A stretch of 40,182 nt of DNA from Bacteroidales bacterium. GTDB taxonomy: Bacteria > Bacteroidota > Bacteroidia > Bacteroidales > Bacteroidaceae. The translations under genes were made by a program, and so were the position numbers. A model generated the notes under the pieces. That model saw only the letters and a program-made list of their open reading frames with translations. It had not been told where the DNA came from and did no database searches. Below, one piece after another: positions 7,636 through 15,317 of this stretch; within the stretch, counting starts at the first letter, position 1, and each line of letters begins with the position of its first letter. The stretch lies in NCBI GenBank assembly GCA_004554665.1, contig SFKY01000015.1, positions 1 through 40,182 on the forward strand, in the 5' to 3' direction.

Positions 7636-9000
7636 ATGGCACAGAAACCATCAATACCTAAGGGTACGAGAGATTTTGGCCCCATTGAGATGGCCAAACG
7701 CAACTATATCTTCGACACCATCAAGCAAGTCTATGCCCTCTATGGTTTTCAGCAGATAGAGACGCCGGCGATGGAGACATTGCAGACGCTCATGGGCAAG
7801 TATGGGGAGGAAGGTGACAAACTGCTCTTTAAGGTTCTGAACTCGGGTGATTACCTGAGCAAATTGTCAGACGAAGAACTGGCAGGCCGAAACAGTTTGC
7901 GCTTGGCTTCAAAATTGTGTGAAAAGGGACTGAGGTATGACTTGACCGTGCCGTTTGCACGCTATGTGGTCATGCACCGTGATGAACTACAACTGCCTTT
8001 CAAGCGTTACCAGATACAACCTGTCTGGCGGGCTGACCGTCCGCAAAAAGGGCGTTATCGTGAGTTCTTCCAATGTGATGCAGATGTAGTTGGATCCGAC
8101 TCGTTGTTGAACGAGGTGGAGCTGATGCAGATTGTTGACACGGTATTTTGTCGCTTTGGCATTCGGGTGCAGATAAAGATCAACAACCGAAAGATCCTTT
8201 CCGGCATTGCCGAAGTAATCGGTGAGGCCGACAAGATTGTTGACATTACTGTGGCGATAGACAAACTCGACAAGATCGGACTTGACAATGTGAATGAGGA
8301 ACTGCGCCAGGGTGGTATCAGCGACGAAGCCATTGAGAAGTTGCAGCCCATCATCAGTCTGCAAGGCACCAATGAGGAGAAATTGCAGACCATCGAGCAA
8401 GTGTTGGCTACTTCAGAAATCGGTGTCAAGGGTGTAGAGGAGACACGCTTCATCTTGCAGACCTTGGAGCATATCGGCTTGCAGAATGAGATACAGCTGG
8501 ACCTCACGCTGGCCCGTGGTTTGAATTATTATACGGGAGCCATCTTCGAGGTGAAGGCTTTGGACACGCCAATGGGAAGCATCACCGGTGGTGGAAGGTA
8601 CGATAATCTTACGGGAATCTTTGGCATGCCGGGACTCAGCGGTGTCGGAATCTCTTTTGGGGCAGACCGTATCTATGACGTGTTGAATGCGCTGGATCTC
8701 TATCCGAAAGAGACGCTCAACACTACCCAGTTGCTTTTTATCAATTTTGGTGATGCAGAGACTGCCTATTGCCTCCCCATCTTGGCTAAAGCGCGACAGA
8801 ACGGCATCCGTACAGAAATCTTCCCTGATGCAGCGAAGATGAAGAAGCAGATGAGTTACGCCAACGCCAAGCATATCCCATACGTAGCCTTGACAGGTGA
8901 GAATGAGATAAAGGAAGGCAAGGTAACCCTGAAGAATATGGAGACCGGCGAGCAGCAGCTGGTGACTCCTGACGAACTGATTGAGATTATCTGCCGATAG
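7636..9000 (+). CDS. hisS: Histidyl-tRNA synthetase
   Basis: A 454-residue class II aminoacyl-tRNA synthetase that charges tRNA-His. It begins with the family's KGTRDFGP. Motif 2 is seen in RYQIQPVWRADRPQKGRYREFFQCDADVVG, the histidine-binding LARGLNYYTG and the GGGRYDNL motif follow, and the C-terminal anticodon-binding domain is intact. An insertion region between motif 2 and the LARG motif is as expected for bacterial HisS. Last gene of the fur-purA-hisS unit; a strong hairpin follows at 9026-9056. Confidence 0.98.
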   Translation: MAQKPSIPKGTRDFGPIEMAKRNYIFDTIKQVYALYGFQQIETPAMETLQTLMGKYGEEGDKLLFKVLNSGDYLSKLSDEELAGRNSLRLASKLCEKGLRYDLTVPFARYVVMHRDELQLPFKRYQIQPVWRADRPQKGRYREFFQCDADVVGSDSLLNEVELMQIVDTVFCRFGIRVQIKINNRKILSGIAEVIGEADKIVDITVAIDKLDKIGLDNVNEELRQGGISDEAIEKLQPIISLQGTNEEKLQTIEQVLATSEIGVKGVEETRFILQTLEHIGLQNEIQLDLTLARGLNYYTGAIFEVKALDTPMGSITGGGRYDNLTGIFGMPGLSGVGISFGADRIYDVLNALDLYPKETLNTTQLLFINFGDAETAYCLPILAKARQNGIRTEIFPDAAKMKKQMSYANAKHIPYVALTGENEIKEGKVTLKNMETGEQQLVTPDELIEIICR

Positions 9001-9025
9001 GTCGGGAGATTCTGATAAGCACAAC

Positions 9026-9056
9026 GCCCCCTAAAGTTGTCATGACTTTAGGGGGC
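9026..9056. terminator. Strong hairpin between convergent hisS and the barrel gene
   Basis: Perfect 12-base arms, GCCCCCTAAAGT (9026-9037) and ACTTTAGGGGGC (9045-9056), enclose a 7-base loop. It sits 25 bases past the hisS stop and 44 bases before the end of the opposing gene, so it may act for both. Neither side has a run of T, so intrinsic termination is uncertain. The CTAAAG/CTTTAG core resembles the palindrome family described elsewhere in this window. Confidence 0.5.
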
Positions 9057-9100
9057 GCTGCAGTTTGGCAGGGATGTTCGACAGGTGGTTGCAAGTTGGC

Positions 9101-9718
9101 TTAGAACACTTGGATCTTGTAGCCCAAGGTGAGCCAGAAGGCCATTACCCGTGCGTCACCCAAATTCTTTTTGGCTATTTCAGTTCTCGCCACCTTGGTG
9201 AGTGCGTATTGGAATTTCGCATCCACCGATACGGGGCCGAAATCGTAGCCCAATCCCACGGGGATAGAAACGGTTCCTTTCTTCACCTCCCTCTTTACTT
9301 TCTCTCCGTTGACTGATGCCGAGATGATATATCCGGTATTGACACCCGTAAAGATGTTGAAATTGTGCAAACCATCAAATGGATACCATCGGAAAAGGTA
9401 ATCGGTGTTCAGATAGTCCAATCTCATGTCGTTGGTCTGCTGGGTTTTGGGATTGGTATAGGCATGTGCGCCTTGGTGGGCAAAGGACAGTTCGGTGTCG
9501 AATGCCAACTTGGGCAACAAGAACACCTCAATGTTCACGCCTCCGACAACACCCAGTTTGTATTGTCCATCCAGACTGACAAAGTTGGAGTAGTTGGCAC
9601 CCACTTTAGGTGTGATAAACACGTCCCACGGATTCCTTTTCTCGTGCTGGGCATAGAGATTGCCCACGGCGGCCAAGGCCAAAATGATGGTTACGATAGT
9701 CTTTCTCATCGCTTTCAC
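9101..9718 (-). CDS. Outer-membrane beta-barrel protein (PorT-like fold)
   Basis: A 205-residue protein with a clear signal peptide (MRKTIVTIILALAAVGNLYAQ). The rest is alternating short beta strands with glycine and aromatic residues, for example KVGANYSNFV, KLGVVGGVNIEVFLLPKLAFDTELSF and VSIPVGLGYDFG, ending in an aromatic C-terminal strand (YKIQVF). This is the pattern of small 8-strand outer-membrane barrels common in Bacteroidetes. A second possible start, MRKT at 9709, would give a more usual signal peptide. It is downstream of the M6 peptidase gene on the same strand (47-base gap). Specific function unknown. Confidence 0.8.
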   Translation of the reverse strand: MKAMRKTIVTIILALAAVGNLYAQHEKRNPWDVFITPKVGANYSNFVSLDGQYKLGVVGGVNIEVFLLPKLAFDTELSFAHQGAHAYTNPKTQQTNDMRLDYLNTDYLFRWYPFDGLHNFNIFTGVNTGYIISASVNGEKVKREVKKGTVSIPVGLGYDFGPVSVDAKFQYALTKVARTEIAKKNLGDARVMAFWLTLGYKIQVF

Positions 9719-9765
9719 ATTATATTTTTCTATGTTATAGGGGTCAGCCGCCTGGGGCGGCGCCG

Positions 9766-11526
9766 TTATTTCACTACAAATTTCTTGTTTCCTCTGATAT
9801 ACACACCCTTGGTGAGGCTTTCCATGTCCTTACCCACATAGCGCCCGTCTACCGTATAGATGCGTTCGGCCTGTTGGGGCTGGGCGGTTGCGGCTTCTTC
9901 GATGCCAGTTGTATTGGCCAACGTAAACGTTATCACCCCATCGGTCTCTGTGATGTTGGTGAAGATACGTTCCAATGTACTCTTGTTGAGTTTGATGGTA
10001 TTGATTTCCGTCACGTTGTAAGTGCCAGGGTACGGGTCGCCAGCATGACTGGTTGCATATAGGTTGTATTGTTCTAGGTTTTCCACATTATACGAAGTCA
10101 GCAACTTGCCATCTGCAGGGACTATCGTGACAGCCGGCTTGCCGGCAATGTTGTTAGGCGCATCCGAGATATTCACTGAGGTCTTGGGATAGTCAATGCG
10201 GTAGACCAGCAGACCGTGCCCTAAAAGTTTTGAAGCCCATTCGGTCTGCTGAATGTTGTGCAGGATCACATACTCGTCGTTGTCGCCTTCCACCTTGTAG
10301 GCCTCCCCGTTGTTGAGGGTGTAAGACTGGGGCATCGTGATGGCTGTCAGCGTCTGCCAACCCATCACTTCTTTTTCCCAAGGAGTATAGGGCGTGGGAG
10401 TATAGCCATTGTTCACGTACTCTCCTCCATCCATCAAGCTCCAATATTCCATTGCTTGGTCGTCTATTTGAGCAGAAGCGACTGTAGGATAGAGGTCGGG
10501 CAATCCCATGGTATGTGAGAACTCATGGCAGAAAAGACCTATTCCGTTGATGCGTTTAGTAATATCTTTGTTTGTTGTAAATTCCTTACCGGGATAATAA
10601 TTCAGTTCGTTATTGATACCATAGCGGACCTTCTGACTCGTACCGTTGATGGTCAAGTCCGTAACACCTGACTTTGGCCAGATGTCATTCGCGGAATTGC
10701 CAGCCACACTCTGAGAATAGCCAGCATAGATGAAGTAGACCAAATCCACTTTTCCATCCCCATTGGCATCGTAGTTGGGAATGGTGATGTCTGACAATGC
10801 CAGTTTGCATGCTTCTTTCAGCATTTCGCTCAACTTGACATCTTTTGAGCTACCGTTGTCGGCACCGTAATAGGCAGAGTTTTGCGATACCGTCACCGGT
10901 CCTTTAATGTCAAACTGTGGTGCGAATTTGCCACCACTCGCGTCATGGAAGTATTTTTTTACGCTACCGAAGTTTTGCGACTGCAGTATATCGTTGATTT
11001 CAATCTCTGTGCCGTTGAGATAGTTGTTGAAAGTAGCCACAGGGTCAGTGCTGACAAATTTGACATCCTGGAACTGAACCAGTACGACCAATGCTTTAGG
11101 CGATCCCATGTGCGGGAAATAGGCAGGCGAGTTAGTGCCGATACCGGCACTGCGCAGGATGGCACGCTGCCTTTGCGAAGCTAATGAGTTGTAAAACGCC
11201 TCCTTGTCCTGTGCGTAGGCCAGTGCTTCTTCGGCTTCACTGCGTGTTCCAGCCTCGTGAGCCAACTGGGCAGTAGCTGTCATTACACCCTCATCGTCTA
11301 CGGTCGCGATGTAAAAGTCGTAGCCTTTTTGTACCAGTAGTACCCCGTCAGAGGTGGTTTGCCATGACAGATATTCGTCTCCATGACCATAAACAGTCAA
11401 TCGTGTACCGTCACTCTGAGTGATGGTAACCGGCAGGGATGTCGACTTTGCACCCATTGCCTGCATGGCGATGGCCAACATGGCACATACACCGATAACT
11501 TTTTTTATGCCCTTCATCTTTATCAT
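9766..11526 (-). CDS. Secreted M6-family metallopeptidase with type IX-like C-terminal tail
   Basis: A 586-residue exported protease. The N-terminus is a signal peptide ending near AMQAMGA. The zinc motif HEFSHTMGLPD is at residues 334-344, a HExxHxxGxxD metzincin signature as in InhA/M6 enzymes. DANGDGKVD at 253-261 looks like a calcium loop. The last 35 residues (IYTVDGRYVGK...GVYIRGNKKFVVK) resemble the C-terminal sorting signal used by the Bacteroidetes type IX secretion system, so surface attachment or release is likely. The ATG overlaps the stop of the EFR1 gene by four bases, but a start at 11517 (MKGIKK) is also reasonable. Substrate unknown; host-protein degradation is only an analogy. 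Confidence 0.88.
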   Translation of the reverse strand: MIKMKGIKKVIGVCAMLAIAMQAMGAKSTSLPVTITQSDGTRLTVYGHGDEYLSWQTTSDGVLLVQKGYDFYIATVDDEGVMTATAQLAHEAGTRSEAEEALAYAQDKEAFYNSLASQRQRAILRSAGIGTNSPAYFPHMGSPKALVVLVQFQDVKFVSTDPVATFNNYLNGTEIEINDILQSQNFGSVKKYFHDASGGKFAPQFDIKGPVTVSQNSAYYGADNGSSKDVKLSEMLKEACKLALSDITIPNYDANGDGKVDLVYFIYAGYSQSVAGNSANDIWPKSGVTDLTINGTSQKVRYGINNELNYYPGKEFTTNKDITKRINGIGLFCHEFSHTMGLPDLYPTVASAQIDDQAMEYWSLMDGGEYVNNGYTPTPYTPWEKEVMGWQTLTAITMPQSYTLNNGEAYKVEGDNDEYVILHNIQQTEWASKLLGHGLLVYRIDYPKTSVNISDAPNNIAGKPAVTIVPADGKLLTSYNVENLEQYNLYATSHAGDPYPGTYNVTEINTIKLNKSTLERIFTNITETDGVITFTLANTTGIEEAATAQPQQAERIYTVDGRYVGKDMESLTKGVYIRGNKKFVVK

Positions 11527-12293
11527 CTATAATAGTATTGTCCTTTGTTGCGTGTCCGACAACCGTACTCGATGGCATGGTGCGGACAATGATGATAGCA
11601 GCTAAAACAGCTCAAGCACTCACCATTGTGTCTCCATACCGGCATTTTTCCCTTGCCTCCGTCAATGTCATGGACCGGACAGACAGCTGCGCAGACTCCA
11701 CATTGCACGCAGCGGTCGCTGACCACGCGGAAAGGCTTGTCCGAAACCAAGAAGCGGGTGAAGAATCCGCCCACCGGGCCACTCAGCAGCCACGGCAGAG
11801 GGCCTTTCGTCACCTTGCTGATGCCCCGTCGACAATGTCTGATATCGTCTGTAAATGCTTCCAAGTCTTTTGCAGCCTGCTGCTTCTTCTGGCTCTCGCG
11901 CTCCTTGGTGTCCACATCCATCAAGGGCAGACCCACATACGATTCGGGCATGATAAGTGAGAATGCTGCATCGAGCTTCAGCCCGCATCCCTGCAGGTCT
12001 TTGTCCAACAGTCCTGCTGCCTGCCCAATGTTGTCGCCGGCCGTGAAGACCACATACGTGTAGGGTGGGGTAGGTGCAGCGAACTGACAGCGTGACAGGA
12101 ATCGTCGTACGAGCAGCGGAGGCCGCCAGCCATGTACGGGAATGACAAAGCCCAACCGCTCACCCTCGCTGAGGGCGAAGCGGCCATCGCCGTCCTTCAC
12201 ATCGGGAATACAGATAAGCTGCTCCTCCAGCGATTCTGCCAGTCTGTGTGCCGCCCATCTGGAATTGCCTGTACCCGAAAAATAGAGAATCAT
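11523..12293 (-). CDS. EFR1-type flavodoxin/ferredoxin fusion protein
   Basis: A 256-residue redox protein. The N-terminus MILYFSGTGNSRWAA holds the flavodoxin phosphate-binding loop SGTGNS at residues 6-11, so FMN binding is expected. The C-terminus has two 4Fe-4S motifs, CVQCGVCAAVCP and CLSCFSCYHHCP. This is the layout of the EFR1-family ferrodoxins of anaerobes; electron donor and acceptor are unknown. The glycine loop right after the start codon makes a later start impossible, which matters because the promoter box lies only four bases upstream. The 3' end overlaps the M6 peptidase start. Confidence 0.88.
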   Translation of the reverse strand: MILYFSGTGNSRWAAHRLAESLEEQLICIPDVKDGDGRFALSEGERLGFVIPVHGWRPPLLVRRFLSRCQFAAPTPPYTYVVFTAGDNIGQAAGLLDKDLQGCGLKLDAAFSLIMPESYVGLPLMDVDTKERESQKKQQAAKDLEAFTDDIRHCRRGISKVTKGPLPWLLSGPVGGFFTRFLVSDKPFRVVSDRCVQCGVCAAVCPVHDIDGGKGKMPVWRHNGECLSCFSCYHHCPHHAIEYGCRTRNKGQYYYR

Positions 12294-12297
12294 AATG

Positions 12298-12328
12298 CAA
12301 AATTACATAATTCTAAAGAGAAATCAAA
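12298..12328 (-). promoter_or_regulatory. Full consensus promoter of the EFR1 gene, abutting the start codon
   Basis: On the minus strand TTTG (plus positions 12325-12328), a 19-base spacer, and TAATTTTG (12298-12305) match both Bacteroidetes promoter boxes. Only CATT separates the minus-7 box from the ATG at 12293, so transcription should start at or next to the start codon. Confidence 0.7.
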
Positions 12329-12359
12329 GAAAACATGGCAAATTCTCCAAAACATTTCG

Positions 12360-12367
12360 TACATTTG
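12360..12367 (+). promoter_or_regulatory. Candidate minus-7 box of the pseudokinase gene
   Basis: TACATTTG matches TAnnTTTG and ends 37 bases before the ATG chosen at 12405. It lies downstream of earlier in-frame ATG codons, which supports the 12405 start. Confidence 0.5.
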
Positions 12368-12404
12368 TCTCGCCGTTGAAGGTATATCAAGATTAAGAAA
12401 AAAG

Positions 12405-13532
12405 ATGACAACACTGAATTTCACCACAGCCAAATGTATAGAGTTGCCTGCCCAGGGCGTTTACCGTATCATCAAGTGTGCCTACGAGGGCAAAACCTAT
12501 ATCCTGAAGTGTCTCAAGCCGGCTTATGCAGACAAACGGGCTTACCGCTTGTTGCTCAAGCGTGAGTATGAGGCTGTCAAGCGGATTGACAATCCCTGTC
12601 TTCCCAATGTCCATGCCCTTTTGGACGAATCGCCTTACGGCCCTTGCATCGTGGAGGAATATGTTGACGGGCGGTCGCTGACAGCCTACATTGCCGAGCG
12701 GCACACCACCGCCGAACTGGAGGCCGTGGCGCGACAGATCATGGATGGGCTCCGTGCCATCCATGCGCACTGTCTGCAGCATCGCAACCTCAAGCCCTCC
12801 AATGTCCTCATTACCCGTCAAGGCGACCAGGTACGTCTGATAGACTTGTGGCCGGCCTATGCCGACGAGATTCAGGTGCCGCGCGCCTCTACCCGATACC
12901 TTGCTCCCGAGCAGAAAGATGAAACCGTGGCCATCGATGCCCGTGCAGACATCTTTGCGCTGGGCATGCTCATGCGCGACATGGGGTTGTCCGATGTGTT
13001 TGGCCGTGTGATCGACCGCGCTTGCAGCATGGGGCGCAGTGACCGCTATATCGATATTGATGCGATGGAACAAGCGATCGATGGAGGTAGCTCCGGCAGA
13101 GGCCGACGGCTGCTCCTGTGGGCGGCAGGTATCCTGGTAGTGGTTATCATAGGTGTTGGTGGCTATGCCTTGTTGGGCAATGGTGCGTCGGACAATGCTC
13201 CAAGTGCGGTCGTGACCGATACCGAAGCGGTGGCTCCTGATACGCTGACGCGGCAGACTGATACTGACGTGGCGGCAACAAGCACCATACAGGTGGATAT
13301 CGAGAGCGTACGCCGTACTCTGCAGGCACGCTTGGATGCCATTTACAGTCCCTGTCTCACCGCAGACACCTTGCAGGCAGAGACCCGTAAGGCCATGCGT
13401 AAGCAAGTGAAAGGATATTACAAAGAACTGATACAGACACTCGGCACGATGACACAAGCCGAACGCGATGCTGTCGACCAGGCGTTTGGCGATTATGTGA
13501 AACAGAAAAACGCCCAGCTCCCGCCGCTTTAG
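12405..13532 (+). CDS. Membrane-anchored Ser/Thr-kinase-like protein, probably a pseudokinase
   Basis: A 375-residue protein. Residues 1-225 have the eukaryote-like kinase fold: the ATP-anchoring lysine in YILKC (K35), a helix C glutamate (E54 or E56), a catalytic loop HRNLKPSNVLI at 126-136, the metal-binding aspartate in IDLW (D147, in place of DFG), an APE-like YLAPEQ, and ARADIFALG. The catalytic aspartate of HRD is asparagine here (codon AAC, N128) and no glycine-rich loop is recognisable, so phosphotransfer is doubtful. Residues 236-257 form a transmembrane helix followed by about 115 periplasmic residues rich in Thr, Asp and Ala with a helical end. Kinase domain inside, tail outside, as in PknB-type sensors but without PASTA repeats. 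The start at 12405 fits fold and promoter. Monocistronic. Confidence 0.85.
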   Translation: MTTLNFTTAKCIELPAQGVYRIIKCAYEGKTYILKCLKPAYADKRAYRLLLKREYEAVKRIDNPCLPNVHALLDESPYGPCIVEEYVDGRSLTAYIAERHTTAELEAVARQIMDGLRAIHAHCLQHRNLKPSNVLITRQGDQVRLIDLWPAYADEIQVPRASTRYLAPEQKDETVAIDARADIFALGMLMRDMGLSDVFGRVIDRACSMGRSDRYIDIDAMEQAIDGGSSGRGRRLLLWAAGILVVVIIGVGGYALLGNGASDNAPSAVVTDTEAVAPDTLTRQTDTDVAATSTIQVDIESVRRTLQARLDAIYSPCLTADTLQAETRKAMRKQVKGYYKELIQTLGTMTQAERDAVDQAFGDYVKQKNAQLPPL

Positions 13533-13542
13533 CAGTGGGCGT
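13506..13542 (-). terminator. Candidate intrinsic terminator for the menA-HD operon, inside the opposing gene's 3' end
   Basis: Arms ACGCCCA (13510-13516) and TGGGCGT (13536-13542) pair, and on the minus strand the hairpin is followed by TTTTT. It spans the stop codon of the pseudokinase gene and lies about 170 bases past the HD gene. The plus strand has no good T-run after the hairpin. Confidence 0.4.
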
Positions 13543-13599
13543 GTTCCCTTTACACTCTGTCGTTAATTACAGATATCACTTCGCTGGCATACGGTTTTT

Positions 13600-13681
13600 C
13601 TAAAGGTGGCATTTACGCAGTCTAAATGCCACCTTTAGCCGGCTAATGATGGCATTTAGGTCGTGTAAATGCCATCTTTAG
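13600..13681. repeat. Palindromic repeat locus B, two tandem hairpins
   Basis: First hairpin: perfect 16-base arms CTAAAGGTGGCATTTA (13600-13615) and its complement (13623-13638), 7-base loop. Second: 13643-13658 and 13666-13681, 15 of 16 paired, again a 7-base loop, with the variant CTAATGATGGCATTTA. It fills the 180-base gap between the convergent pseudokinase and HD genes. No T-runs follow. Confidence 0.8.
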
Positions 13682-13712
13682 GGTGGGTAAGTGTGGTTAG
13701 GGTAAAAACGGA

Positions 13713-14357
13713 TCAGACATATGCGTCTGCTGCCAGTTCCTCCTGATAGATACGGACGAACCATTGGCGCAACCTGTCGGTATCCTCGATGATGGCCTGG
13801 ATTTCGTTGAGCCGTTTACGGTTGGGCGAATTAGGAATCCAGAGTTTGATATAACCGTTTCGCGAATACTTCTCGATCATGTGTTTGTGGAAACGTCCCC
13901 ACTGCTTTTCCTCGTCCAACTCGGGATATCTCTCCAAACCAAACTGGATGGCGCGTCTGAACACCGTGTCGGTATTGATGTCGCGGTCGGCCTCGGCCAC
14001 TATCTTGCCGTAGAGCGACCTTGGCTGATGGCTGGCCGAAGCCCGGTGGTCCTCCACCGCTTCTTTCATGATTCTGATGCGTTCAGGAGAGAACCATTTC
14101 TTCAGTCTGGCATCGGCAGCCAGTATCTTGCCCCCCGTGATGTGGTGGATGGCGCGGGGGCCGCTCATACCCAGATCGTGATAGGCAGCGATGATGTACA
14201 CCATGTTGATGTCGGCACCCGTGACGCGGGCCAACTCGATGCTGTTGCGGATGACGTGCTGCACGTGGGACAGCCCGTGGCTCTTGCCGAAAGCTGCATA
14301 GCGAGGCAGAATCTGGCTTTCTACAAACTCCATGATGTCGAGATTGGGCTGTTGCAT
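13713..14357 (-). CDS. HD-domain protein (predicted metal-dependent phosphohydrolase)
   Basis: A 214-residue protein with the HD fold: a first histidine in GLSHVQHVIRN, the HD pair in IIAAYHDLGMSG, and a downstream histidine and aspartate (EAVEDHRAS, VAEADRDINT). Members hydrolyse phosphate esters, often nucleotides, but the substrate here cannot be named. I start at the ATG at 14357 (MQQPNLDIMEF), since upstream codons in the frame belong to menA in another frame; a start at MEF (14335) is also possible. Last gene of a five-gene minus-strand run, 14 bases after menA. Confidence 0.78.
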   Translation of the reverse strand: MQQPNLDIMEFVESQILPRYAAFGKSHGLSHVQHVIRNSIELARVTGADINMVYIIAAYHDLGMSGPRAIHHITGGKILAADARLKKWFSPERIRIMKEAVEDHRASASHQPRSLYGKIVAEADRDINTDTVFRRAIQFGLERYPELDEEKQWGRFHKHMIEKYSRNGYIKLWIPNSPNRKRLNEIQAIIEDTDRLRQWFVRIYQEELAADAYV

Positions 14358-14371
14358 GAGGATAAGAGGGG

Positions 14372-15316
14372 TTAGGGGATGAGGATGGCGGCCGTGCAGG
14401 CAAGTCCGTAGATGAGGATATTGCGTGCAGTGGCGCCAAGTATCTGGTTGAGTTCGCGTCCTTGGTGTATGTGCTTCATCCGTAGGTAGGTCAAGGTGTG
14501 GATAGAGGCATAGGCCGCCATGAGGAGGAAGGGGATGGCGGTGGGGATGTGACCGGTCTGCAGATAGATGGCTGTCAGCATGAGCAGGGCTGCTGTGTAG
14601 CCGGCGGCCAAGTATAGCCATTCGGCATTCCGGGCACCTATCTTCACGACCAGTGTCATCTTACCGTCGCGCAGGTCGTTGTCGCGGTCGCGGTAGTTGT
14701 TCACGATGAGTAGCGTGTCGATGGCCAGTCCGCAGGCCAAGGAGGCGACGAATACTCCCGGCGTGATCTTGCTGAGCGCGATGGGCAGTTCGAGATAGTA
14801 GGTGAGGCTTACGGGGATGATGCCGAAGAAGACGAGTACGAGAAAGTCGCCCAATCCGAGGTACGACAGCCGTGTGCTGTATAGGAAACAGAACAGTACA
14901 CACACCATTCCGACCAGTACCATTTCCAGACCGCCATAAATGGCTAACGGTAGGCCGATGAGGCAGCCCGCCAAGGTGGTGTAGGCGATGGCCATGCGCA
15001 TGCAGCGCGGCGTAATCCATCCCTCGGCACAGGCGCGCTTGGGGCCTAATCGGGTGGCCACATCGTCGTTGCCGTGCTTGAAATCGAAATAGTCGTTGAC
15101 AAAGTTGGCATCGATCTGCATGACAAAGGCAAAGAGGAAGCAGAGGATGGCCGGGATAACCTGGAAGTACTCTCTTCCAGCGTCGTGGAGGGCGAATGCC
15201 GTACCGATAAGTACCGGTACGGCTGCTCCTGATAGTGTTTTAGGTCGTGCGGCAAGTATCCATGCACGTAGCGAGTTGGTCTTGACGGGCGACTTTTCGT
15301 TTGGGGTCTGTTGCAT
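14372..15316 (-). CDS. menA: 1,4-dihydroxy-2-naphthoate polyprenyltransferase
   Basis: A 314-residue membrane prenyltransferase that attaches the isoprenoid side chain to DHNA to form demethylmenaquinone. The UbiA-superfamily aspartate motifs are present: NDYFDF near residue 74 and NNYRDRDND near residue 206, which bind prenyl diphosphate through magnesium. About eight or nine hydrophobic segments follow the family pattern. The N-terminal AARPKTLSGAAVPV is characteristic of MenA. The ATG is one base after the porin stop, so the genes are probably coupled. Menaquinone is the respiratory quinone expected in this group. Confidence 0.95.
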   Translation of the reverse strand: MQQTPNEKSPVKTNSLRAWILAARPKTLSGAAVPVLIGTAFALHDAGREYFQVIPAILCFLFAFVMQIDANFVNDYFDFKHGNDDVATRLGPKRACAEGWITPRCMRMAIAYTTLAGCLIGLPLAIYGGLEMVLVGMVCVLFCFLYSTRLSYLGLGDFLVLVFFGIIPVSLTYYLELPIALSKITPGVFVASLACGLAIDTLLIVNNYRDRDNDLRDGKMTLVVKIGARNAEWLYLAAGYTAALLMLTAIYLQTGHIPTAIPFLLMAAYASIHTLTYLRMKHIHQGRELNQILGATARNILIYGLACTAAILIP

Positions 15317-15317
15317 G

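Noticed and set aside
9065..9841. Plus-strand ORFs opposite the outer-membrane barrel gene
   Set aside because: The minus strand has a signal peptide and barrel strands; the plus frames have no recognisable features.
12132..12404. N-terminal extension of the kinase-like protein in the same frame
   Set aside because: It lies inside the EFR1 gene and upstream of the promoter box; the fold starts at 12405.
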